Part shown: piece after piece, positions 1 to 7,327 of the stretch
Layout: each line of letters starts with the position of its first letter
Numbering within the stretch: position 1 is the first letter of the stretch
NCBI GenBank assembly: GCA_002364735.1
Contig: DEZB01000023.1
Coordinates: 1 to 64,000 of the forward strand
From: Bacteroidales bacterium UBA3143
Lineage (GTDB): Bacteria; Bacteroidota; Bacteroidia; Bacteroidales; Dysgonomonadaceae
Direction of reading: 5' to 3'
Length of the DNA stretch: 64,000 nt
Made by a program: the position numbers and the translations under genes
Notes under the pieces: generated by a model
Databases searched by the model: none
Told to the model about the DNA's origin: nothing
Seen by the model: only the letters and a program-made list of their open reading frames with translations

Positions 1-606
1 GGGGTTCACCGAATGCTTACAATATACCCAGCTCAAGTCGGGTGCTTCATTTCTGATACAGTTTGCTGCTTCTTGTGAAACCAAATCATCTATTTCAAAA
101 ATGTGCATGTCGTTTTTTAGTTTAGGAAAACGAAAAGTGTCGGTGTCATAGCCATCTTTAATATAGTCAATTTTTAAATTGTTTGTCTCTTTTCTTCCTT
201 CTCCCACCAGTACAGTCCGATTGTCTATCCAGCTCGAAAATATACCTGTTTTGTAATCGCTTTTTTGCTCCTTTGCTATTCTAAATGGACTCCAATAGTT
301 ATAGTTGGGTTCCATATTTGAGTTGCCTCTAACATTGTGTTTGTATGCCCAAGTGGCGGTTAGTAGATTGTTATAGCCTGGTGCAGAAATGGTTGGAGTT
401 TCGGTGTATGATCCCACTTCACCTCCCGTATAGGCACGTGAGTAGGCTCCTCGGGATGCGATTTCAGAAATGGCAGGCGTATTCAATCGCTCTAACTGAT
501 CGGCAGGAATGCCATCAACGATTATAAATACTGCTTTACGTGTTTTAGCATCTACTTGTGTTGTGAAGAGGAAGATGAATAGTAAATAAAATAATATTTT
601 TTTCAT
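1..606 (-). CDS. alkaline phosphatase family protein / type I phosphodiesterase (3' end beyond window)
   Basis: Translating the minus strand from the ATG at 606 gives 202 codons that stay open to the window edge, so only the N-terminal part is seen. Residues 1-20 are a signal peptide (Lys-Lys then a hydrophobic run ending before Asp-Ala-Lys). The mature part begins KAVFIIVDG, the metal-binding strand of the alkaline phosphatase/nucleotide pyrophosphatase superfamily, and a TPTISAPGYNNLLT stretch supplies the Thr expected as nucleophile. The family hydrolyses phosphate mono- or diesters outside the cytoplasm; the substrate cannot be told from this fragment. It lies 79 bases downstream of nth on the same strand and could share its transcript. 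Confidence 0.75.
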   Translation of the reverse strand, partial: MKKILFYLLFIFLFTTQVDAKTRKAVFIIVDGIPADQLERLNTPAISEIASRGAYSRAYTGGEVGSYTETPTISAPGYNNLLTATWAYKHNVRGNSNMEPNYNYWSPFRIAKEQKSDYKTGIFSSWIDNRTVLVGEGRKETNNLKIDYIKDGYDTDTFRFPKLKNDMHIFEIDDLVSQEAANCIRNEAPDLSWVYCKHSVNP

Positions 607-685
607 TGTTGTAAATTGTTGTTTAAATAGATCTTCTTTTATTCCCTATATTATTTTTGAGTTAATCCATATTTTTGCTTCACAG

Positions 686-1339
686 CTATTCGTTGGTAAT
701 TGACTTGTGTTTTTGATAATACTTACACCAATCTTTTAATCCACATATTTCGCATTTTGGTTTACGAGCAACACAGATATATCTTCCGTGCAATATGAGC
801 CAGTGATGGGCTTCAGAAAGCATAGATAGGGGAATGTGTTTCACCAATTCTCTTTCAGTTTGCAAAGGATTTTTCGAATTGTCTGTCAACCCAATTCTAT
901 TGGCAACTCTAAAAACGTGTGTGTCTACAGCCATTGCAGGGGTGTCGAAAGCTACTGATAACATTACGTTGGCAGTTTTACGACCAACACCAGGAAGCGT
1001 TATAAGTGAATCGAAATCTGTTGGTACTTCACCATTATACTCTTCCATCAACTTCTTGGCCATACCCACCAAGCTTTTCGCTTTATTATTGGGATAAGAA
1101 CACGATTTGATATATTCGAACACTTCATCTTGTGAAGATGCAGCCATTACCTCAGGCACTGGGAATGCTTCAAACAAGGCGGGAGTAATCAAATTTACCC
1201 GTTTGTCGGTACACTGAGCCGAAAGAATTACAGCAATCAAAAGCTGATAATTGTTTTGATAATCCAATTCAGTTACAGAAGATTCTGCGTTTTCTTGAAA
1301 CCAATTGAGTACGGCGGTGTAGCGTTCTTTTTTAGTCAT
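686..1339 (-). CDS. nth: endonuclease III (DNA glycosylase/AP lyase)
   Basis: Base-excision repair enzyme that removes oxidised pyrimidines and nicks at abasic sites. The 217-residue product has the helix-hairpin-helix LPGVGRKTANV with catalytic Lys near 121, the catalytic Asp near 139 in AVDTHVFRV, and a C-terminal 4Fe-4S cluster loop with Cys at about 189, 196, 199 and 205 (spacing 6-2-5, as in the family). The frame is open 29 codons further upstream to 1426, but that extension is His/Thr/Asn-rich low-complexity sequence unlike any Nth N-terminus, so the start MTKKERY at 1339 is preferred. It follows the M81 peptidase gene on the same strand. Confidence 0.93.
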   Translation of the reverse strand: MTKKERYTAVLNWFQENAESSVTELDYQNNYQLLIAVILSAQCTDKRVNLITPALFEAFPVPEVMAASSQDEVFEYIKSCSYPNNKAKSLVGMAKKLMEEYNGEVPTDFDSLITLPGVGRKTANVMLSVAFDTPAMAVDTHVFRVANRIGLTDNSKNPLQTERELVKHIPLSMLSEAHHWLILHGRYICVARKPKCEICGLKDWCKYYQKHKSITNE

Positions 1340-1459
1340 GAATGAAAGGGGGTGTGGGTTATGGGTTATGTGGTGTGTGATGTGTCTGTGATTTGTAGAA
1401 AACGACTGGATGTTAGTCTGTGACAAATGTCTAACAGCCAGTCGCTAATACCTATTTTG

Positions 1460-3037
1460 TTATCTCAATATTTCATCAGATACAGGAATAAATCTCGGAC
1501 TCAAATCAGGATCGTCCATATCTTTATCCAATGGAAACATGGGTCGATTGATGCGTTTATAATCCAATCGCATCAGGTCTTGATCAACTCCTCCAGGTGT
1601 AAGTGCCATAATCCAATCGGCACGCATGTCGTAAAGCTCGGGAACTAAATATCCAATTTTTACAACTAAAATGTCTGCTTCTCTTGGATTGAGACCCAGT
1701 CGTATAAATGCATTTTCATAATGATAGGCCATACGTTTTTTAGTTACAATCACCGATGCAGTTCCGCTTTTTACAACCACTTCAGTTTGACCAGACTCTT
1801 CATTGTGTTCAATGGCTGTTATCTCTCCTTTGATGCGAACGGGTGGTGCAAACCTGTCATCAACATCAGCTCCTGCTGTAGCATCTATTTGACCACCTAC
1901 ACCTATTTCTATTGCTTTGTTTACAAAGTCTTCACCTGGTATTGAAGCATAGATAATAGATTTACCATTCGCTTTCTTAAATTCTGGGTTCTTTAATATC
2001 TCTGTCAATGTCCATGTAACATCTCCTGCACCTCCAGCAGTGGGATTGTCCCCCATATCACTAATGATAAAAGGTTTTTTATCGCTGGCGATTGCTTTTG
2101 CTAATGCTTCTTCCCAAGTTGCAGTGGGTGCAACAAAATCAAATTCGTCTCTCACGCTCCAATAATGCTTAGCTAAGTCTTCTGCAGCTTTGCCAACCGC
2201 TTCTTTGTCGTCACCATAGGTTACAATTACTCCGTGATTACGTGGTTCATCTGCCCAAGGATATGACATCCATATGGAAGCATCAATTACTGCATCTTTA
2301 TCAATTAGTGAGGGTATCATTCCGTACAAACTTTTTGCAGGTTCAATACGCGTACTTGTTTGTTCGCCTGGCAAAAGAATAGGAACAGGTATCCATGCTT
2401 TATAAGCTGGTTTTCCCTTACCGCTTTTCAAGCGATCTAATAAATTAGTAACCGCTCTTTTTTTAGTTTCAATAGCATCTTCGTGAGGAGCCAATCTGTA
2501 GCATGTAATCAAATCGGAATTTTGTAAAAGTCGTGGAGATACGCTTCCATGTAAATCCATTGATGTGGAAATAAGTACATCTGTGCCAATCACTTCTCTA
2601 ATTCGTACAATAAAATCTCCTTCGGGATCGTCCAATCCTTGTACACTCATGGCTCCATGAATATCAAAAAATAATCCATCTAACGGCAAAACTTTTTCAA
2701 GTCTATCAAGTGTTTGGTGAACCAAAGACTCATATGCTTCGCTGGTTACTATTCCACCAGGCATGGCATGTCCTCGCAATGTGGGCAACCAAATAGCTTC
2801 ATGAATGGTGGCAGAATCAGTTGAGAAGAAAGGGTAGTAACTGAATATGCTATCGCCTGTTCGGGTGCGAAATGCTTCTTCGTTTGTAACTGCAGGTGAA
2901 AAGGTGCTCGATTCGATGGCTAATCCTGCAATGGCAACACGTGGAGGGTCTTTGTCCGTCTTTTTACTGTTGTCGCACCTGAATAATGTTGCTACAGATG
3001 TGACAAGTATTGCCATCCCTAAAACTAATTTTCTCAT
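1460..3037 (-). CDS. M81 family metallopeptidase (MlrC-like)
   Basis: The 525-residue protein matches the MlrC family, named for a zinc peptidase of microcystin degradation; most relatives have unknown substrates. Visible family signatures are IAGLAIESSTFSP near the mature N-terminus, DIHGAMSV, SMDLHGSVSPRLL, YRLAPHEDAIET and SDMGDNPTAGGAGD, with the MlrC C-terminal domain after about residue 330. The first 20 residues form a signal peptide; the Cys at 21 sits in LFRC, a poor lipobox, so lipidation is uncertain and a periplasmic or envelope location is inferred. It lies between rsmE and nth on the same strand with short gaps. Confidence 0.85.
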   Translation of the reverse strand: MRKLVLGMAILVTSVATLFRCDNSKKTDKDPPRVAIAGLAIESSTFSPAVTNEEAFRTRTGDSIFSYYPFFSTDSATIHEAIWLPTLRGHAMPGGIVTSEAYESLVHQTLDRLEKVLPLDGLFFDIHGAMSVQGLDDPEGDFIVRIREVIGTDVLISTSMDLHGSVSPRLLQNSDLITCYRLAPHEDAIETKKRAVTNLLDRLKSGKGKPAYKAWIPVPILLPGEQTSTRIEPAKSLYGMIPSLIDKDAVIDASIWMSYPWADEPRNHGVIVTYGDDKEAVGKAAEDLAKHYWSVRDEFDFVAPTATWEEALAKAIASDKKPFIISDMGDNPTAGGAGDVTWTLTEILKNPEFKKANGKSIIYASIPGEDFVNKAIEIGVGGQIDATAGADVDDRFAPPVRIKGEITAIEHNEESGQTEVVVKSGTASVIVTKKRMAYHYENAFIRLGLNPREADILVVKIGYLVPELYDMRADWIMALTPGGVDQDLMRLDYKRINRPMFPLDKDMDDPDLSPRFIPVSDEILR

Positions 3038-3104
3038 AGTTTGTTTATTTATTCTTTTATGATTATTTTAAGTGGGTATATGTTTTGTTCTTATCTGTTG
3101 ATGA

Positions 3105-3809
3105 TTATAAGTGATTTATGACTTGTACAGTATGACAAGCAACCAATGCAGCAGTTTCTGTTCTAAGGCGACTTTCGCCCAATGATATGGGTATAAAACC
3201 TTTGGCAGTAGCTTTTGCAACCTCTTCTTCACTAAAGTCACCTTCAGGTCCAATAAGTATCAGGGTGTTTGTCTGCTTTTTGTATATTTGAGCAAGGGGT
3301 GATTTAATTGTATCGTAGCAGTGTGCAATAAATTTTGGCCCCGTAAATGGTTGTTGAATGAACTCATCAAATTTAATCATTTCATCCAACTGAGGCAGTC
3401 TGCTCTTTTGAGATTGTTTCATGGCCGAAACCATTATCTTTTCCAAACGGGTTGTATTAATGTTTTTTCTTTCTGAATACCTGCATTTCAAAGGTGAGAA
3501 AGTATCAATTCCTATTTCTGTTGCCTTTTCTACAAACCATTCAATCCTATCCATACTTTTTGTTGGAGCAAAAGCTATTTGCAAATCAAAGTTCCATCCC
3601 TTTTGTTGAGGTATCTCTTCTTCTATCGACACAATGCAACTTTTAGGATTTGCTTGCAATAACTGTGCACGATATAAAAAACCTTTTCCGTCGGTAATAA
3701 ATAAAGTATCGTACTCTTTCATCCTTAACACCCTAACACAATGTTGTGATTCTGGTTCAGGCATTTGAGGATTGGTGCGAATATCTGGGCAATAAAAGAT
3801 TGTATCCAT
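3105..3809 (-). CDS. rsmE: 16S rRNA (uracil1498-N3)-methyltransferase
   Basis: RsmE methylates U1498 in helix 44 of 16S rRNA with S-adenosylmethionine. The 234-residue product has the usual length, an N-terminal PUA-like barrel containing the HCVRVLRMK motif, and the trefoil-knot SPOUT domain with LILIGPEGDFSEEEV and the C-terminal SLGESRLRTETAA signature that forms the SAM pocket. It starts 13 bases after the stop of the DUF151 gene, so the two are very likely co-transcribed. Confidence 0.94.
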   Translation of the reverse strand: MDTIFYCPDIRTNPQMPEPESQHCVRVLRMKEYDTLFITDGKGFLYRAQLLQANPKSCIVSIEEEIPQQKGWNFDLQIAFAPTKSMDRIEWFVEKATEIGIDTFSPLKCRYSERKNINTTRLEKIMVSAMKQSQKSRLPQLDEMIKFDEFIQQPFTGPKFIAHCYDTIKSPLAQIYKKQTNTLILIGPEGDFSEEEVAKATAKGFIPISLGESRLRTETAALVACHTVQVINHL

Positions 3810-3822
3810 AAAAATTAGTGAA

Positions 3823-4404
3823 TCAATCTTTACGTCTGTTCAACTCGTCACGTAAGTGTATGGCAGCCTCAAAGTCTTCTTTGCTCAATGCCTCTTCCAA
3901 CATCGTGTTAAGTGTTTCTTTGCTTAGTTTTGACAATTCTTTATCTTCGTTAGAAATAAACTCTTTCATTTCTGTTTTCTCTTCCGATTCTTCATCAAAG
4001 ACAATTGCCATGTTTGTCATAATCTCTTCAGTAGTATAAATGGGAGTATTTGTTCTGATAGCCAGAGCAACTCCATCCGATGTGCGAGAATCAATTTTAT
4101 ATTGATCTTCGCCTTGTTGCAATGTCAGTTCGGCAAAAAAAGCACCTTCATCAAACTTGTAGATAAAAACTTCAAGCAGATCTACATTGAGAGCAGAAAA
4201 TACGGACACCATCAAGTCGTGCGATAACGGACGTGGTGGATTAATTTTCTCCATCACAATTGCTATCGACTGCGCTTCGGGTGTACCAATCACGATGGGC
4301 AGTCTCCGTGGTCCATTTTCCTCAGAGAAAATAAGAGCATAAGCACCTGCTTGCACTTGACTGAAAGAAATTCCTAAAATAGATAGTTTTACTTTTTGGT
4401 TCAT
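3823..4404 (-). CDS. bifunctional nuclease family protein (DUF151) with UVR motif
   Basis: 193 residues. Positions 1-130 match the DUF151/BFN domain: SQVQAGAYALIFSEENGPRRLPIVIG, with the RRLPIVIGTPEAQSIA core, and YKIDSRTSDGVALAIR. Plant and bacterial BFN members have been reported to act on DNA and RNA, but a role here is inferred. The last 35 residues form a UvrB/UvrC-type helical motif (LEEALSKEDFEAAIHLRDEL), a combination common in Bacteroidota versions. The start is the Met of MNQKVKLSILGIS. A promoter-like sequence lies at 4422-4455, and rsmE follows 13 bases downstream. Confidence 0.88.
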   Translation of the reverse strand: MNQKVKLSILGISFSQVQAGAYALIFSEENGPRRLPIVIGTPEAQSIAIVMEKINPPRPLSHDLMVSVFSALNVDLLEVFIYKFDEGAFFAELTLQQGEDQYKIDSRTSDGVALAIRTNTPIYTTEEIMTNMAIVFDEESEEKTEMKEFISNEDKELSKLSKETLNTMLEEALSKEDFEAAIHLRDELNRRKD

Positions 4405-4421
4405 TTTATTTGTTTTTCTAC

Positions 4422-4455
4422 ATCAAATATAGTGTTTTAAATCTTTATTCTCAAA
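4422..4455 (-). promoter_or_regulatory. promoter of the DUF151-rsmE operon
   Basis: On the minus strand a TATATTTG box (4429-4422) fits the Bacteroidetes -7 consensus TAnnTTTG, and a TTTG (4455-4452) lies 22 bases upstream as the -33 box. The start codon is 17 bases downstream of the -7 box. Confidence 0.5.
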
Positions 4456-4489
4456 AATAATGGATTCTGTTAGAAGTTTAATTCTATTT

Positions 4490-4521
4490 TTTGTGGATAT
4501 ATGAAAAATATAGTATCTTTG
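4490..4521 (+). promoter_or_regulatory. promoter of tRNA-His
   Basis: TTTG at 4490-4493, a 20-base spacer, then TATCTTTG at 4514-4521 give a full match to the Bacteroidetes primary sigma-factor consensus. The tRNA begins 23 bases further on. This is the clearest promoter in the window. Confidence 0.78.
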
Positions 4522-4544
4522 CACCCGTTAAACAACAAATAAAC

Positions 4545-4619
4545 GGTGGTTGTAGCTCAGTCGGTTAGAGCGCTTGATTGTGGTTCAAGAGGCCGCGGGT
4601 TCGAATCCCGTCTTCCACC
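4545..4619 (+). tRNA. tRNA-His (anticodon GTG)
   Basis: A full cloverleaf can be drawn: extra 5' G at 4545 facing the discriminator C at 4619, D arm with GCTC/GAGC, anticodon stem CTTGA/TCAAG with GTG at 4580-4582, and T arm GCGGG-TTCGAAT-CCCGT. The G at -1 and C73 are the identity elements of tRNA-His. The CCA end is not encoded. Acceptor positions 5-68 and 6-67 are two adjacent U-U mismatches as written. The gene has its own promoter and terminator. Confidence 0.96.
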
Positions 4620-4632
4620 CAACATTGTTTTG

Positions 4633-4665
4633 AAAATCACGTAATTTAGGTTGCGTGATTTTTTT
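4633..4665 (+). terminator. terminator of tRNA-His
   Basis: AAAATCACG (4633-4641) pairs with CGTGATTTT (4654-4662) around a 12-base loop, and the right arm runs into a T tract. It lies 13 bases after the tRNA. Confidence 0.8.
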
Positions 4666-4686
4666 ATGTCCTAACTCTTTGATTTT

Positions 4687-4821
4687 CTACAAAGTGCTCC
4701 ACCCAGACATTGTGCCCCATGCCCATATAAATCCTTTCACCAGTGCATATATCATTACAATGGCTAAAAGTATAAATATAATTGTGTTGAAGTTAAGTTT
4801 TGGTTTGAATTTACGTGCCAT
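4687..4821 (-). CDS. small single-span membrane protein (44 aa), unknown function
   Basis: Minus-strand ORF from the ATG at 4821 to TAG at 4687. The product starts with a basic patch (MARKFKPKLN), then a hydrophobic span of about 20 residues (TIIFILLAIVMIYALV), then a Trp-rich tail (FIWAWGTMSGWSTL). This positive-inside, hydrophobic, Trp-flanked layout is what a real small membrane protein shows and is unlikely by chance. I do not recognise the family. The overlapping plus-strand frame has no such character. No promoter box is obvious upstream. Confidence 0.6.
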   Translation of the reverse strand: MARKFKPKLNFNTIIFILLAIVMIYALVKGFIWAWGTMSGWSTL

Positions 4822-4869
4822 GATTTTGAAGGGTATTAATGGGTTATACTTCTAAATAATAAACGTGTG

Positions 4870-5740
4870 AAGGAGGGGGAATGTTTTAGATGGATGGGTT
4901 GTTTCTTTTTAATATACAAAGCGACTATCATATTAATTAATTATCTAAATGCCATATTAATACAAATACTCCTATATATAAGGTAGTGCAAAAACATTTC
5001 CGAAACTTTTTCAATGCATTTTACTGGTTATTTAAGCAACGCATACCTTATAATGATGGTATTGTGTGTGTTAGAAAGATTAACCGAAAAGTATTTTATA
5101 TATATAACTGCTACGTATAGCCGCTTCTATAAATATTTCGTCTATAAATCTGACTGCAAGGGTACCTCATAGCAAAATTATATAGATAAAACAATTTGAA
5201 TTACGAGTCAATTCAGGATTGACCTCCAATTCAACGCTCGAATCATAGGTCAATTAAGGATTTACCTCTAATCCAACACTCGAATCGTGGGTCAATACAG
5301 GATTGACCTTCAATCCAACACTCGAATCGTGGGTCAATACAGGATTGACCTTCAATTCAATATTCGAATCAGAGGTCAATCATTAATTGACTGTTAAAAC
5401 AATTGTTGGATCGTATAGCAATCCTTAATTGACCCATGAAATGAAATGTTTTAAGTATATAATTTTTATCAGAACAAGTATTGTACATTGCCGAAGGTAT
5501 CAATTATAATATAAACCATACTTCACGTACAATTGGATAGATAAATTATTTTTATAAAGGGATATGGCTGATGTACGGATAGATGAAAAGTGAAAATTTA
5601 CGCCCTTTGTTGTTGCACTTATAGATGAAATTTATTATTCTGAGCCTTTTTTCATCTATTTAGCTACGATTTTAAAATCTGTGTGAACCTGTGACATGCA
5701 CTTACCTTCATCGCATTCTTTATATAATGAATGTGACATC
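4870..5740. other. gene-free stretch with a hairpin repeat array
   Basis: About 870 bases with no plausible coding sequence on either strand. The middle holds the 42-base tandem repeats listed separately. The rest is AT-rich sequence with short imperfect inverted repeats and no recognised element. Confidence 0.6.
5197..5391. repeat. tandem 42-base repeat array, about 4.6 copies, each with an internal hairpin
   Basis: Five units begin at 5197, 5239, 5281, 5323 and 5365, a strict 42-base period. Copies 3 and 4 differ at only three positions; the outer copies are more diverged and the last is incomplete. Each unit holds GTCAAT, five bases, ATTGAC, an inverted repeat able to form a short hairpin (one arm has a mismatch in copy 2). 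A 14-base reverse complement of part of copy 2 (5248-5261) occurs at 5421-5434. There are no unique spacers and no cas genes, so this is not a CRISPR array. Confidence 0.85.
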
Positions 5741-6277
5741 CTATTTTTTCTTTTTCTTTCTGAACTCCCACGGAGCAATCGGATCTTTATCCGCCCAAAG
5801 CCCCGCACGTTTCAATCTTGCATTGTTTTCTAAAGATGCATACTCTTTCGATTTATCATACTTTTTGAAGTGCCATGCCATACCAGCTTTCAACATTTCG
5901 GCACTCACATCTTTTCCATCGGGAGTATAAACCCAGACAACAGGTCTACCAAAGAAATCTATTTTATCAAGTTTAATCCCAACCGTTTTCCCAAATATTA
6001 GATCAGCAAAGTATTGTGTTGACTTTGTTCCAAACGCTTGATGCTTTTCGGGAGCATCAATGCCATAGATGCGAAACTTTATTTCTTCATTGTCTTTTGT
6101 CAATCCTCTAAAAGTGTCGCCATCTGTAATAGATACAACTTTTACACAATAGTCGCAGAAATCATTTTCGCAGATACATGTGTTTGTGGTGAGTCGTTCA
6201 GTGTTGTTTGTTCTTGATTTATATCCGCAGGAAGATAGGATAGTAAGGAGAAGTAGAAAAGAGAGAAGTTTTTTCAT
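5741..6277 (-). CDS. thermonuclease family lipoprotein (SNase-like)
   Basis: 178 residues. The N-terminus is a lipoprotein signal with lipobox LSSC (Cys near 17), so the nuclease should be anchored in the envelope. The staphylococcal nuclease fold follows: VVSITDGDTFRG, IKFRIYGIDAPEK with the Asp and Arg expected at the active site, and DFFGRPVVWVYTPDGKDVSAEMLKAGMAW. It probably hydrolyses external DNA or RNA. The C-terminus ends in a run of six Lys. Its start lies 55 bases after the stop of the pentapeptide-repeat gene, so the two may be co-transcribed. Confidence 0.9.
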   Translation of the reverse strand: MKKLLSFLLLLTILSSCGYKSRTNNTERLTTNTCICENDFCDYCVKVVSITDGDTFRGLTKDNEEIKFRIYGIDAPEKHQAFGTKSTQYFADLIFGKTVGIKLDKIDFFGRPVVWVYTPDGKDVSAEMLKAGMAWHFKKYDKSKEYASLENNARLKRAGLWADKDPIAPWEFRKKKKK

Positions 6278-6332
6278 GATAAGAATTGTTTAAATAAATT
6301 GATTTACAAACACGAAACATTAAGTTATTCAT

Positions 6333-6911
6333 TCACTCCACGTCCAACCCATACTTATAAAGCAAACCTTCCAATTGATGTGAAGAAAACTTCGCATTCT
6401 TTATTTTATTAAACTCTGGATCGATGGAGAAATTTGAAGCACCCCTAAAGTTTGCTTTCTCTAAGTTGGTGTTTGAAAAAAGTGCTCCTGTTAAGTCGGA
6501 ATCTGTAAATTGAGATGAAGAGAGGTTTGCTTCTGTAAAATCAACTTCTCTAAGTGAGCATTTTTTGAAAAGTGTCTTATCTAATTTTGTTCCAAAGAAA
6601 ATGCAATAGTCCATGATGCAATTGTCAAATTTGAAGCTGAACATAAATTGATTGCATCGTGAAAAGTCAAGACCCAATATTTTACAACCAATAAAAACAA
6701 TATCTCTGAATCCAACACCTTCTATTTTTGTCATCGAAAAGTTGCAATCCTCAAAAGTGCATTCTTCGAAGCTATTGCCTCTAAGGTCGCTATCGGTGAA
6801 ATTACACCCAATAAATTTACACTTATAAAACTCTCTATCTCTCAACGATTCACATGAATAGTCAATGTTTTCAAATTGTTTGAACTCGTGAAATACTATG
6901 TTGTTTGCCAT
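6333..6911 (-). CDS. pentapeptide repeat protein
   Basis: 192 residues of A(D/N)LXX-like pentapeptide repeats from about residue 24 to 160, for example SDLRGNSFEECTFEDCNFS and EANLSSSQFTDSDLTGALFSNTNLEKANFRG. These form a right-handed beta-helix. Some relatives mimic DNA and protect gyrase, but most have no known role, and nothing here points to gyrase. There is no signal peptide, so it is cytoplasmic. The C-terminal 30 residues are non-repeat. A Bacteroidetes-type promoter lies just upstream. Confidence 0.9.
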   Translation of the reverse strand: MANNIVFHEFKQFENIDYSCESLRDREFYKCKFIGCNFTDSDLRGNSFEECTFEDCNFSMTKIEGVGFRDIVFIGCKILGLDFSRCNQFMFSFKFDNCIMDYCIFFGTKLDKTLFKKCSLREVDFTEANLSSSQFTDSDLTGALFSNTNLEKANFRGASNFSIDPEFNKIKNAKFSSHQLEGLLYKYGLDVE

Positions 6912-6937
6912 TTATCTGTCTTTTTCTTGAATATATT

Positions 6938-6971
6938 CAAATATAAGAAACATTCCTTTTCTATAGTCAAA
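6938..6971 (-). promoter_or_regulatory. promoter of the pentapeptide-repeat gene
   Basis: On the minus strand TTTG (6971-6968), a 22-base spacer, then TATATTTG (6945-6938); the start codon at 6911 is 26 bases downstream. Confidence 0.5.
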
Positions 6972-7040
6972 TTTGCAACATTTGTTACAAAGATTTTTAT
7001 TATGAAAGGGTCGTAATGTGATTTGTTAGCTTACACGATA

Positions 7041-7082
7041 TAAAAATCAGCTACTATAATGATTGCATTATAGTAGCTGATT
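7041..7082 (-). terminator. strong hairpin terminator downstream of the sulfatase operon
   Basis: A perfect 17-base inverted repeat (7045-7061 and 7066-7082) with a 4-base loop is followed, reading the minus strand, by a short T-rich tail (7041-7046). It lies about 240 bases past the last sulfatase stop, beyond the possible gene remnant, and is the first terminator-like structure met by the operon transcript. Confidence 0.65.
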
Positions 7083-7136
7083 AAAGAACTTATTCTTTAC
7101 AACAAAAGAGCAAATATTTAAAATTGTTTTTATTTG

Positions 7137-7327
7137 TCAGTCAATCTTTATAAATTCTCCAATTATGGTAAATTCTAATTCTACTCCATTGTTTAGTTCT
7201 ACTTGTTGATGAATTCCTTCAAGTTCCTAACCGATAATAAAGTTGTCAGGATATCTGATTTAGTTTTTCTTATCGAAATGTTTATAATCTCTTGATTATT
7301 TTGTTTAAGTACAATTAATTTTTTCAA
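7137..7327 (-). pseudogene. possible degraded small gene after the sulfatase operon
   Basis: Reading the minus strand from 7327, one frame gives about 43 codons (KKLIVLKQNNQEIINISI..., ending FINK then stop). A second frame over the next part gives ELEGIHQQVELNNGVELEF and continues to a stop at 7137. The two together read like one acidic small protein broken by a frameshift, with a stop codon in the second frame at the join. There is no ATG. The function is not recognised; chance is a real alternative in AT-rich sequence. Confidence 0.3.

Noticed and set aside
1340..1426. 29-codon N-terminal extension of nth
   Set aside because: His/Thr/Asn-rich low-complexity sequence with no counterpart in Nth proteins; the internal Met fits.
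4655..4855. 66-codon plus-strand ORF downstream of tRNA-His
   Set aside because: It overlaps the tRNA terminator and the better-supported 44-residue membrane ORF on the minus strand.
5197..5391. CRISPR array
   Set aside because: Units are contiguous 42-base repeats with no unique spacers, no leader and no cas genes.
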